Shown piece after piece: positions 34,708 to 42,747 of a stretch of 64,000 nucleotides of DNA; the stretch's first letter is position 1; every line of letters begins with the position of its first letter. The notes under the pieces are model-generated. The model searched no databases. It saw only the letters and a program-made list of their open reading frames with translations, and was not told where the DNA came from. This DNA comes from an uncultured Eubacteriales bacterium (GTDB lineage: Bacteria > Bacillota > Clostridia > Oscillospirales > CAG-272). The translations under genes were made by a program, and so were the position numbers. The stretch covers positions 148,751 through 212,750 of the forward strand of contig CAKRTQ010000002.1 of assembly GCA_934402395.1 (NCBI GenBank), in the 5' to 3' direction.

Positions 34708-34759
34708 TACAACTATTTCGTTGTACTAACATTATATCATACAAAATGTTTTTTGTCAA
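34708..34759 (-). promoter_or_regulatory. promoter and TACAAC/GTTGTA operator of the lipoprotein gene
   Basis: On the minus strand TTGACA (34754-34759), 17 bases, TATAAT (34731-34736), a consensus promoter. At the expected start point is the dyad TACAAC, 6 bases, GTTGTA (34708-34725). The half-sites resemble the TACA/TGTA dyads of BlaI/MecI-type repressors; no such repressor is in the window. Confidence 0.7.
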
Positions 34760-34804
34760 ATATATTTCCAAAAAAATTCAAACAAGTTTGCAAAAACATT
34801 TGTG

Positions 34805-34833
34805 TTGACATAATCGCCGCTTTGGTGTATAAT
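34805..34833 (+). promoter_or_regulatory. promoter of the riboswitch-MATE unit
   Basis: TTGACA (34805-34810), 17 bases, TATAAT (34828-34833). It is divergent from the lipoprotein promoter, with 45 bases between the two -35 boxes. Confidence 0.8.
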
Positions 34834-34837
34834 ATAG

Positions 34838-34922
34838 CCGTTGCTCGGAGGGCTGACCGTTCATCTGAAACGGCTTGCCGGATAAGGGACAGGCTGAAAT
34901 GCCTGTACTTACCCGGCTTTTT
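34838..34922 (+). ncRNA. guanidine-IV (mepA-motif)-like riboswitch with intrinsic terminator
   Basis: The transcript begins just before GGAGGGCTGACCGTTC, forms a CCGTT/AACGG stem, then GCCGGATAAGGGACAGGC, whose bases pair with GCCTGTACTTACCCGGC (34877-34917), followed by TTTTTAT. That is an expression platform with a terminator. The arrangement directly before a MATE transporter, in a Clostridia-like genome, and the GCCGGATAAGGG segment fit the guanidine-IV class. The class call rests on recall of the motif, not an alignment; the structured leader and terminator are directly visible. Confidence 0.65.
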
Positions 34923-34952
34923 ATATTTTCTGTCAAAGAGAAAGGATAAAAC

Positions 34953-36293
34953 ATGGATCTGCTGAATGACAAAATAGGCACGCTGTACCGCAAATATCTT
35001 GTAAATGCATTCGGGAGCGCGCTGATCACAAGCATATACGGGCTTGTGGATATGATAATTGTGGGACAGTATCACGGTCCCGACGGCTCGGCTGCAATGG
35101 CTGTGATATCGCCGGTGTGGAATATAGTTTACAGCTTCGGGCTTCTTGCCGGTATCGGTGGCTCGGTGCTGTACGCGGTCGCGTGCGGCGCCGATGGCGA
35201 CAAAAAACGCGCAGACGGGTATTTTACCACCTCGGTAATATACGGCGGAATTATTTCGGCAGTGCTGTGGGTGCTTCTTTTTGCAGCCGAGGACCCGCTG
35301 CTCCGCCTGTTCGGAGCCGACGAGCTTCTCCTCCCTCTCTGCCGGCGTTATCTGCGTGCGCCGCTCCTCACTGTGCCGGTATACGTTTTTACCGGCATTC
35401 TCTCGGCGTTCCTGCGCAACGATTCGGACCCCGGACTTGCCACCGCATCCGTCATCATAGGCGGCGTCTTCAATATCTTCGGCGACTACTTTTTTGTGTT
35501 TACGCTCGATATGGGCATTGAAGGCGCGGGCATCGCCACCGCTCTCGGCGCATCAATATCCGTCCTCATAATGCTTCTGCACTTTGTCGGCAAAAAGAAC
35601 ACGCTTAAGTTCACCGCCCCGCGCGGCTTCGTCCGCACTGCAGCCGAAATATCCGCAAGCGGTTTTTCTTCTTTCATCGTGGACGTTGCAATGGGCGTCA
35701 TGACGATGCTGTTCAATCTCATGATAATGAAATACCTCGGCTCAGATGCACTTGCCGTTTACGGTGTTATCGTAACGGTGAGCACGTTCGTACAATGCTG
35801 TGCCTACGGCGTAGGTCAGGCGGCGCAACCGATAATTTCGCAGAATTTCGGCGCGGGACTGCACGACCGCACGCGCGCCGCGCTCAGGTACAGCCTCATC
35901 ACCTCTCTTGCAATGGGAATACTGTGGACGGTGCTTTCGGAGGCTTTTCCGGGCGTCATGATACGCCTTTTCATGACGCCGACCGACTCCGTGCTTGCCA
36001 TTGCTCCGCGTATAATCCGCGTATACGCTTCATCGTTCATCCTCTTGCCCATAAATGTGTTCTCAACGTACTATTTTCAGGCAACGATGATGACGCGGTA
36101 CTCAAATATCATATCGGTCGCACGCGGAATTGTAATAAGCGGCGCGCTTGTAATACTCCTTCCCATAACTGCCGGTGCCGACTTCATATGGTGGGCAATG
36201 CCGATAACCGAGGCGTTGGTATTTTTATACGCGCTGTGTGTTTTTTTGCATCCATCGCACGGCGCGCAACGAAACGATATCGATCGGAAATAA
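34953..36293 (+). CDS. MATE-family efflux transporter (MepA-like)
   Basis: A 446-residue cation-coupled exporter with 12 predicted helices in two homologous halves; N-terminal YGLVDMIIVGQYHGPDGSAAMA is typical of MATE proteins. AGAAAGGA lies 6 bases before the ATG. The riboswitch-like leader suggests it is induced by a small cation, guanidinium if the class call is right. The TetR gene 82 bases downstream may also act on this locus. Confidence 0.9.
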   Translation: MDLLNDKIGTLYRKYLVNAFGSALITSIYGLVDMIIVGQYHGPDGSAAMAVISPVWNIVYSFGLLAGIGGSVLYAVACGADGDKKRADGYFTTSVIYGGIISAVLWVLLFAAEDPLLRLFGADELLLPLCRRYLRAPLLTVPVYVFTGILSAFLRNDSDPGLATASVIIGGVFNIFGDYFFVFTLDMGIEGAGIATALGASISVLIMLLHFVGKKNTLKFTAPRGFVRTAAEISASGFSSFIVDVAMGVMTMLFNLMIMKYLGSDALAVYGVIVTVSTFVQCCAYGVGQAAQPIISQNFGAGLHDRTRAALRYSLITSLAMGILWTVLSEAFPGVMIRLFMTPTDSVLAIAPRIIRVYASSFILLPINVFSTYYFQATMMTRYSNIISVARGIVISGALVILLPITAGADFIWWAMPITEALVFLYALCVFLHPSHGAQRNDIDRK

Positions 36294-36375
36294 AATTATT
36301 AAACTAAATTCATTTTAAATCTTTATTTGAATGCTATAATTCTGCTATAAGATATTTCCGCAGGAGGCATTCGGC

Positions 36376-36942
36376 GTGGCAAACTTCACAAAGCAAGCCA
36401 TAAAGGCATCATTCATAAAACTGCTGAATGAGCAGCCGCTGAACAAAATAAGCGTACGCAGCATAGTTGAGGACTGCGGGATAAACCGTAATTCCTTTTA
36501 CTATCATTTTCAGGATATTCCCTCTCTGATCGAGGAAATTGTGAAGGAAGAGATCGACGCGCTCGTTTCAAAGTACCCCACTATCAGTTCGATAGACGAA
36601 TGTGTCAGCGTGGCATTACGCTTCACGCTTGAAAACAAACGCGCCGTTATGCACATTTACAATTCGGTAAACCGCGACATATACGAGCGGTACATGATGA
36701 ACATATGCGAATACGTAATAAAGACTTATCTTGATACAGTGTTCGGTAGGACCGGCGTCAGTGAACGCGACCGAACCGCCGCGATACGCTTTCTCAAGTG
36801 TTCGCTCTTCGGGCTTTCCTTCGACTGGATAGAAAACGGCATGAAGGACGATGCCGTTGAAGAGATCAAATACATAACCTCGCTCTGCCACGGGCTTTCC
36901 GATGAACTTATACGCCGCTGCCGCGAACGCGGCGAGGGCTGA
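36376..36942 (+). CDS. TetR/AcrR-family transcriptional regulator
   Basis: A 188-residue regulator starting with GTG at 36376, 8 bases after AGGAGG. The N-terminal helix-turn-helix has ISVRSIVEDCGINRNSFYYHFQDIPSLIEEI; the C-terminal ligand and dimer domain is like the DhaS/TetR_C groups. It precedes an operon of membrane proteins separated by a terminator and a fresh promoter, so it may repress that promoter. Confidence 0.9.
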   Translation: MANFTKQAIKASFIKLLNEQPLNKISVRSIVEDCGINRNSFYYHFQDIPSLIEEIVKEEIDALVSKYPTISSIDECVSVALRFTLENKRAVMHIYNSVNRDIYERYMMNICEYVIKTYLDTVFGRTGVSERDRTAAIRFLKCSLFGLSFDWIENGMKDDAVEEIKYITSLCHGLSDELIRRCRERGEG

Positions 36943-36975
36943 TATGCACCCGCGAAATAAATAGACAAAACCGCA

Positions 36976-37010
36976 CCCGCTGTCTGAATTTACGGCAGCG
37001 GGATTTTTTT
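36976..37010 (+). terminator. terminator after the TetR gene
   Basis: CCCGCTGTC (36976-36984) pairs with GGCAGCGGG (36994-37002) with one G-T pair, followed by seven Ts. Confidence 0.8.
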
Positions 37011-37015
37011 GTCCA

Positions 37016-37044
37016 TTGGCAAAAGGCACGGTCAGCTGTATACT
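37016..37044 (+). promoter_or_regulatory. promoter of the DUF308-MMPL-heptad operon
   Basis: TTGGCA (37016-37021), 17 bases, TATACT (37039-37044), 39 bases before the start of the DUF308 gene. Confidence 0.65.
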
Positions 37045-37083
37045 GTGTGTTGTAAAAACGAACGCACGTAAGGAGGAATTCAA

Positions 37084-37677
37084 ATGCGACTGCGTTCAAC
37101 GGCTCCGATGAGAACAGCAAAAACGGGCTATATAATCGTATCGCTCGCGCTGTGTGCATTCGGTATAGTTCTTATCGTCCTGCCGGATGTTTCGGCAAAA
37201 ATACTCGGTATCATATGCGGAACGATAGCAATAGTCTTCGGATGCGTAAGGCTTGTGGGCTACTTTTCAAAGGATCTCTACCGGCTGGCATTTCAGTATG
37301 ATCTGCCGCTCGGTATACTTCTTGTCGCCCTCGGCGTTATCATGCTGACGCGTCCCGACAGCCTTATTACTTTCATCTGCATTTCAACGGGACTTTACAT
37401 CCTGACAGACAGCCTCTTCAGAATGCACATATCGGCTGAAGCACGGCGTTTCGGGATCCGTGAATGGTGGGTGATACTTGCCTTTGCCGTGATCGCCGCC
37501 ATATGCGGGCTGCTGCTTCTGATACGCCCCGGCGACGGCGGCAGGCTTCTGGTCGTCATTCTCGGCATCTCGCTGCTGTCCGAAGGGATAATGAGTCTTT
37601 CCACGGTACTGACCGCCGTGAAGATAATTCGTCATCAGCAACCCGATGTGATCGAAGCGGAATGGACCGAAAGGTGA
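37084..37677 (+). CDS. HdeD/DUF308-like membrane protein
   Basis: A 197-residue protein with six hydrophobic segments arranged as two or three repeated helix pairs, containing GIVLIVLPDVSAKILGIICGTIAIVFGCVRL and a matching GLLLLIRPGDGGRLLVVILG. That pattern is typical of HdeD/DUF308 proteins, whose role is poorly defined (acid resistance in enterics). AAGGAGG lies 6 bases before the ATG. First gene of an operon with MMPL and heptad-repeat genes. Confidence 0.75.
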   Translation: MRLRSTAPMRTAKTGYIIVSLALCAFGIVLIVLPDVSAKILGIICGTIAIVFGCVRLVGYFSKDLYRLAFQYDLPLGILLVALGVIMLTRPDSLITFICISTGLYILTDSLFRMHISAEARRFGIREWWVILAFAVIAAICGLLLLIRPGDGGRLLVVILGISLLSEGIMSLSTVLTAVKIIRHQQPDVIEAEWTER

Positions 37678-37715
37678 CCCGCTGTCAACTACTTTAAGGA
37701 AAGGACAAATTCAAT

Positions 37716-39815
37716 ATGCGTTTTTCAAAAGCGGTCGTAAAATGCCGCATTCCCATTCTGATACTCACCCTCATTCTGATGATACCGTCGGTATTCGGAA
37801 TGCTCGGCACAAGGATCAATTATGATATGCTCGACTACCTGCCCGGTGACATGGATACCGTCATCGGTCAGAACGAACTGCTCGAGGATTTCGGCAAAGG
37901 CGCATTCTCGCTTATAATCGTTGAGGATATGTCCGAAAAGGACGTTGCGGCGCTTTGCGACAAAATAGAAACGGTCGATCATGTTGAAACAGTGCTCTGG
38001 TACTCGACTCTCGCAGACCTCTGCATCCCGATGGAGATCCTGCCCGACAGGATATACAATGAATTCAACACCGACCACTCAACAATGCTCGCGGTATTCT
38101 TTGACTCGGCGACCTCGGCGGACGTTACCATGGATGCCATACGCGAGATACGCCGGATCGCGGGCAAGCAGTGCTTCGTATCCGGTATGTCGGCACTCGT
38201 GACCGACCTCAAGGATCTCTGCGAAGCTGAGGAACCGATATATGTCGGTCTTGCCGTTCTGTTTGCCTGCCTTGCAATGCTACTGCTTCTTGACGGCTGG
38301 CTCGTTCCGTTCGTTTTCCTTGCCTCGATCGGCATGATGATACTTCTCAACCTCGGAACGAACTATTTCTTCGGCGAGATCTCATATATAACAAAAGCGC
38401 TGTCTGCGGTGCTTCAGCTTGCCGTAACGATGGACTATTCCATATTCCTCTGGCACAGCTACAACGAGCAGCGCGAGAGGATCGACGACAGAAACGAAGC
38501 AATGGCGGCTGCAATACACGAAACGCTCACCTCTGTCATCGGCAGTTCGATCACAACGGTCGCGGGCTTTGCTGCTCTCTGCTTTATGACCTTCACCCTC
38601 GGGCGCGACCTTGGCATCGTAATGGCAAAGGGTGTCATCCTCGGCGTCATCGGCTGTGTTACCGTTCTGCCTGCAATGATACTTGTCTTTGACAAGCCGC
38701 TGCGCGCAACAAAACACAAATCGCTCATACCCGATATGACAAAGCTCTCACGCGGCGTCGTAAAGATATTCCCGGTATTTCTCGTCATTTTCGCCCTCCT
38801 CATCCCGCCGGCATATTACGGCTACCGCGAGACGAACAACGAGGTCTACTATGACATGGGTCAGTGCCTGCCGGAGGATATGGAGTACGTCATAGCCAAC
38901 TCCAAGCTCTCCGAGGATTTCGACATTGCGTCCACGCATATGGTGCTCGTCGATTCAAAGCTCCCGTCAAGATCGGTGCGCGGAATGATCGACGAAATGG
39001 AGGATGTTGACGGAGTAAAATATGTTCTGGGACTTGAGTCCGTCCTCGGTTCCCGCGTGCCCGGGGAGATACTGCCCGACAGCATACGGAAGATACTCAA
39101 AAGCGACAAATGGGAACTGCTCCTCATCAACTCCGAATACAAAGTCGCAAGCGACAGTGTGAACGCCCAGATAGACAGCCTCAATAAGATACTCAAAAAA
39201 TATGACCCGAGCGGCATGCTGATAGGTGAAGCGCCATGCATGAAGGATATGATAGAAACGACCGACCGCGATTTCAAAGTCGTAAATGCGGTATCAATAG
39301 TGGCAATATTCATAATAATAGCCCTTGTCGAAAAGAGCATATCGCTGCCCTTCATACTCATAGCGGTAATTGAGCTTGCAATATTCATAAATCTCGGACT
39401 TCCCCACTACCTCGGTCAGTCGCTGCCCTTCATCGCGCCTATCTGCATCAGCACGATACAGCTCGGCGCAACAGTTGACTATGCGATACTCATGACCACA
39501 AGATACAAAACCGAACGCCTCGGCGGGCATGACAAACGCGAAAGCGTCACAACGGCTCTTGCAACGTCTATCCCTTCGATCATCGTGTCCGGCATGGGAC
39601 TTTTCGCCGCGACATTCGGCGTGGCGGTGTATTCAGACATCGACATCATCAGCTCGATGTGCATGCTCATGGCGCGCGGCGCCGTAGTAAGCATGCTCTG
39701 TGTTATATTCATACTTCCCGCGCTCCTTCTGCTTTGCGACAAAGCGGTTTGCGCCACAACGCTTGATCTGCGCACGCTCCGCAAAAAGAGCAAATGCCCC
39801 GATAATAAACTCTGA
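37716..39815 (+). CDS. MMPL/RND-family transporter
   Basis: A 699-residue exporter with two halves, each with one helix, a large extracytoplasmic loop (about 35-175 and 395-530) and five helices. Features are the RND-type block LQLAVTMDYSIFLWHSYNEQ in the first half and STIQLGATVDYAILMTTRYK in the second, each with the proton-relay aspartate. MMPL proteins export lipids or small hydrophobic molecules. It is flanked by DUF308 and a heptad-repeat protein, a grouping seen in Gram-positive bacteria. Confidence 0.9.
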   Translation: MRFSKAVVKCRIPILILTLILMIPSVFGMLGTRINYDMLDYLPGDMDTVIGQNELLEDFGKGAFSLIIVEDMSEKDVAALCDKIETVDHVETVLWYSTLADLCIPMEILPDRIYNEFNTDHSTMLAVFFDSATSADVTMDAIREIRRIAGKQCFVSGMSALVTDLKDLCEAEEPIYVGLAVLFACLAMLLLLDGWLVPFVFLASIGMMILLNLGTNYFFGEISYITKALSAVLQLAVTMDYSIFLWHSYNEQRERIDDRNEAMAAAIHETLTSVIGSSITTVAGFAALCFMTFTLGRDLGIVMAKGVILGVIGCVTVLPAMILVFDKPLRATKHKSLIPDMTKLSRGVVKIFPVFLVIFALLIPPAYYGYRETNNEVYYDMGQCLPEDMEYVIANSKLSEDFDIASTHMVLVDSKLPSRSVRGMIDEMEDVDGVKYVLGLESVLGSRVPGEILPDSIRKILKSDKWELLLINSEYKVASDSVNAQIDSLNKILKKYDPSGMLIGEAPCMKDMIETTDRDFKVVNAVSIVAIFIIIALVEKSISLPFILIAVIELAIFINLGLPHYLGQSLPFIAPICISTIQLGATVDYAILMTTRYKTERLGGHDKRESVTTALATSIPSIIVSGMGLFAATFGVAVYSDIDIISSMCMLMARGAVVSMLCVIFILPALLLLCDKAVCATTLDLRTLRKKSKCPDNKL

Positions 39816-39834
39816 GAAAGGAAACGATACAAAA

Positions 39835-41985
39835 ATGAAAAGCAAAATCACAAAGATCTCGTCACTCATCATATGCGCGGCAATGCTCGCCGCGTGCTGT
39901 GCGGGAGTAACGGTATTTGCCGCAAATTCGGCTAAAAACAACAAAAATAACGGTAATAACGACAAAACATCGATCATTGTCACACCCGACAGCACTGCCG
40001 ACGCCGACAAAAACGAAACCGTGTACGTAATTGCGGACGCCGACGGCAGCGTGAGAAAAATAATCGTAAGCGACTGGATAAAGAACAATTCCGGCAGCGC
40101 GACCATTACAGACGGCTCTACTCTGAATGACGTTGTAAATGTAAAAGGCGACGAAACATACACCGTAAACGGCAATGCGCGTGTGTGGGATGCACGCGGA
40201 AACGACATCTACATCAGCGGCACCACCGACCGCGAGTTGCCCGTAACACTTTCAGTCTTCTGCACTCTTGACGGAAAACCGATAAGCGCATCGGACCTTG
40301 CGGGAAAAAGCGGCAAAGTCGGCATCAGATTCGATTACAAAAACAATCTTTATGAAACCGTTGAGATAGACGGTAAAAAGGAAAAGATCTACGTACCGTT
40401 TGCAATGCTCACAGGCGTTCTGCTTGACGGAGAAAAATTTTCAAACATCGAGGTCTCAAACGGCAAGCTTATAAATGACGGCGACCGCACGTTCGTTATA
40501 GGACTTGCGCTGCCCGAACTCGGCAATAACCTCGGGATCCCGGCTGACAAATACGAAATTCCGGATCATTTTGAAATAACCGCCGATGTAAAAGATTTCA
40601 GCATGACCAACACGGTAACGGTTGCCGTGGGTGACCTTTTCGGCAAAATAAATACCGCCGCACTTGACGGCACCGACATTAACGATGCCGTGGGCAAGCT
40701 CACCGATGCAATGACCCAGCTCACCGACGGTTCATCCGCGCTTTGCGGCGGGCTGAAAACACTGCTTGAAAAATCCGGAGAGTTGGCAGCAGGGATAGAC
40801 CAACTTGCCGAAGGCACCGAAAAGCTGAAGGACGGCGCAGGTAAGCTCGCGGACGGCACAGCTGCGCTTTCATCCGGTACCCGCGACCTTGCCGGAGGAC
40901 TCGGCGCGCTTTCCTCTAACAGCAACGCGCTGCGCGGCGGCGCAGCCACAGTGTTTGATTCCCTTCTTGCGGCGGCAAACAGTCAGCTTGAAGCCGCAGG
41001 ACTTGAAGTTCCCGCGCTGACGCGCGATAATTACCAAACCGTGCTCTCTTCCGTCATCGCCTCGCTTGACGAAACGGCTGTCAGAGCGAAGGCTGATTCC
41101 GCAGCGCGCGCCGCGGTTGAAAAAGCGGTGAATGCACAAAAAGACGAGATAACCGCACAGGTCACTGCTGCCGTACGCACCGAGATAAATGCCAAAGTCA
41201 CCGAAGCCGTCAAAGCGGAAGTACAGACAAAAGTCCTCGCCGCAATGGGCATGACACGTGAGCAGTACGAAGCAGGAGTAAGCGCAGGTGTGATATCCGA
41301 AGCTCAGGCAGCGCAGATAAACGCTGCGGTCGAAGCACAGATGCAGAGTGCTGAGGTGAGCACCGTCATCACCGCAAATACCGATGCAAAAATGCAGTCC
41401 GAAGAAATAACCGCCCTCATTGCTTCCAAAACGGAAGAACAGGTAAAATTGCTTGTTGAGTCCAACATGAAATCGGATGCCGTCGCCGCAGAGATCAATG
41501 CAGCGGTCGAAAAAGCTGCGGCGGGCAAAGCAAGCATCGTATCTCTCCGCGCACAGCTTGACAGCTACAATGAATTTTACCGCGGACTTTGCAACTATAC
41601 GGCGGGCGTGGATTCCGCCAAGGCGGGCGCCGATAAGCTTTCCGGCGGCGCCGCCGAGGTCGAAAAAGGCGCGCTGGAACTCAATGCAGGCATTGGATCG
41701 CTCGCGGATGGCATTCTCACCGTGAAAAACGGAATGCCTGCTCTGACGGGCGGCGTGAGCGAGCTCAGCAACGGTGCCGCAAAGCTTGCCGACGGACTTA
41801 AGGATCTCAACGATCAGGGCATCAAAAAAATCACCGATGCGGTAAACGGCGACATTGCCGGTCTCATGGCGCGGATACGCGCGACCGCCGATGTATCGCG
41901 CGATTACAAGTCCTTCACGGGCCTTTCGGATGGCATGGACGGACAGGTGAAATTCATCTACCGCACCGACAGTATAGAAAAGTAA
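39835..41985 (+). CDS. secreted Leu-x-x-Gly heptad-repeat coiled-coil protein
   Basis: A 716-residue exported protein: signal peptide (1-31, ending TVFA), a low-complexity Asn/Lys linker, a beta-rich domain (50-270), then long coiled-coil segments with Leu-x-x-Gly repeats such as LAEGTEKLKDGAGKLADGTAAL, and a central alanine-rich helix region (about 415-560) between two repeat blocks. This is the extracellular part of YhgE/Pip-type proteins but without terminal membrane domains. The start at 39835 has AGAAAGGA 12 bases upstream. It probably works with the MMPL protein outside the membrane. Confidence 0.85.
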   Translation: MKSKITKISSLIICAAMLAACCAGVTVFAANSAKNNKNNGNNDKTSIIVTPDSTADADKNETVYVIADADGSVRKIIVSDWIKNNSGSATITDGSTLNDVVNVKGDETYTVNGNARVWDARGNDIYISGTTDRELPVTLSVFCTLDGKPISASDLAGKSGKVGIRFDYKNNLYETVEIDGKKEKIYVPFAMLTGVLLDGEKFSNIEVSNGKLINDGDRTFVIGLALPELGNNLGIPADKYEIPDHFEITADVKDFSMTNTVTVAVGDLFGKINTAALDGTDINDAVGKLTDAMTQLTDGSSALCGGLKTLLEKSGELAAGIDQLAEGTEKLKDGAGKLADGTAALSSGTRDLAGGLGALSSNSNALRGGAATVFDSLLAAANSQLEAAGLEVPALTRDNYQTVLSSVIASLDETAVRAKADSAARAAVEKAVNAQKDEITAQVTAAVRTEINAKVTEAVKAEVQTKVLAAMGMTREQYEAGVSAGVISEAQAAQINAAVEAQMQSAEVSTVITANTDAKMQSEEITALIASKTEEQVKLLVESNMKSDAVAAEINAAVEKAAAGKASIVSLRAQLDSYNEFYRGLCNYTAGVDSAKAGADKLSGGAAEVEKGALELNAGIGSLADGILTVKNGMPALTGGVSELSNGAAKLADGLKDLNDQGIKKITDAVNGDIAGLMARIRATADVSRDYKSFTGLSDGMDGQVKFIYRTDSIEK

Positions 41986-42000
41986 ACCTAAAAAATCTCA

Positions 42001-42044
42001 AAGGGGCTGTTAAAAAACTCAAATGAGTTTTTTAACAGCCCCTT
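42001..42044. terminator. terminator after the heptad-repeat gene
   Basis: A perfect 21-base-pair stem (42001-42021 and 42024-42044) with the A-tract, ACTCA, TGAGT, T-tract core shared by other terminators in the window. Confidence 0.85.
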
Positions 42045-42093
42045 GACTTGTTCTCGGCGGCTAAGTGCCGCCGTTTTGCCGCCAATGCCGACA

Positions 42094-42129
42094 GAGGTGC
42101 AAAAAACTCAAAATGAGTTTTTGCACCTC
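42094..42129. terminator. terminator after the GH2-DUF3267 pair
   Basis: GAGGTGC plus A-tract and ACTCA (42094-42110) pairs with TGAGT, T-tract and GCACCTC (42114-42129). It lies 6 bases past the DUF3267 stop and uses the same core as the previous hairpin with different outer arms. Confidence 0.8.
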
Positions 42130-42135
42130 CCGTTT

Positions 42136-42747
42136 TTATTTTGTGTAAAATGTCTGGCGCGGACCGGTATCGTTCATAAGTGTATCCGGCGAGCGGAATC
42201 TGAAAACGAACAGATACGTATCGTAAAGATCTCCCGCGCAGCCGCCGATATGTATTGCCAGCATAAGCCCCGCGAGCAGCCGGTAAAGCGGTGCCGAAAG
42301 CGTGAGCATAGGGATCAGGAACACCGGAATGAACACACAGAACGGCGCAAGCAGCGCAATGAGAGCCGCACGCCGGTACACAAAGATATCCGGTACGCCG
42401 CAATACGCGACCGAAAGTGTAAGACCGAACTTCAGCTTGTGATGTGTCATAAGCCAATACGCCGCGCCGTGAACCAGCTCATGCAATATCATATAGGCAA
42501 TCATCGAAACGATAAGTGTCAGATACCACGGAAGCATTTCGCCGAGCAGATCCGACATCTGCACCTCCCCGGAGCCAATGCCGTCGAACGGGCGGATGAT
42601 CATCCAGAAGAGCGCAAATAAAACAACGGTCACGGCGATCGCGGCAATGTTCATGCAAAGCACCGTCTTTTTGTTGTCCTTTGCATCGAAAACAAACGCA
42701 GCCGTGTATTCCGGCGGAAGTTTCTCTTCAAAGGTCTTATTTTTCAT
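42136..42747 (-). CDS. DUF3267-type membrane metalloprotease-like protein
   Basis: A 203-residue membrane protein with about five helices. The second helix carries HELVHG, a zinc-peptidase motif (HExxH), and a later GCAGDLYD may supply a third ligand, the DUF3267 pattern. The function of this family is unknown; a site-2-like intramembrane protease is possible. Its ATG lies 11 bases inside the end of the GH2 gene, so the two are translated together. Confidence 0.8.
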   Translation of the reverse strand: MKNKTFEEKLPPEYTAAFVFDAKDNKKTVLCMNIAAIAVTVVLFALFWMIIRPFDGIGSGEVQMSDLLGEMLPWYLTLIVSMIAYMILHELVHGAAYWLMTHHKLKFGLTLSVAYCGVPDIFVYRRAALIALLAPFCVFIPVFLIPMLTLSAPLYRLLAGLMLAIHIGGCAGDLYDTYLFVFRFRSPDTLMNDTGPRQTFYTK

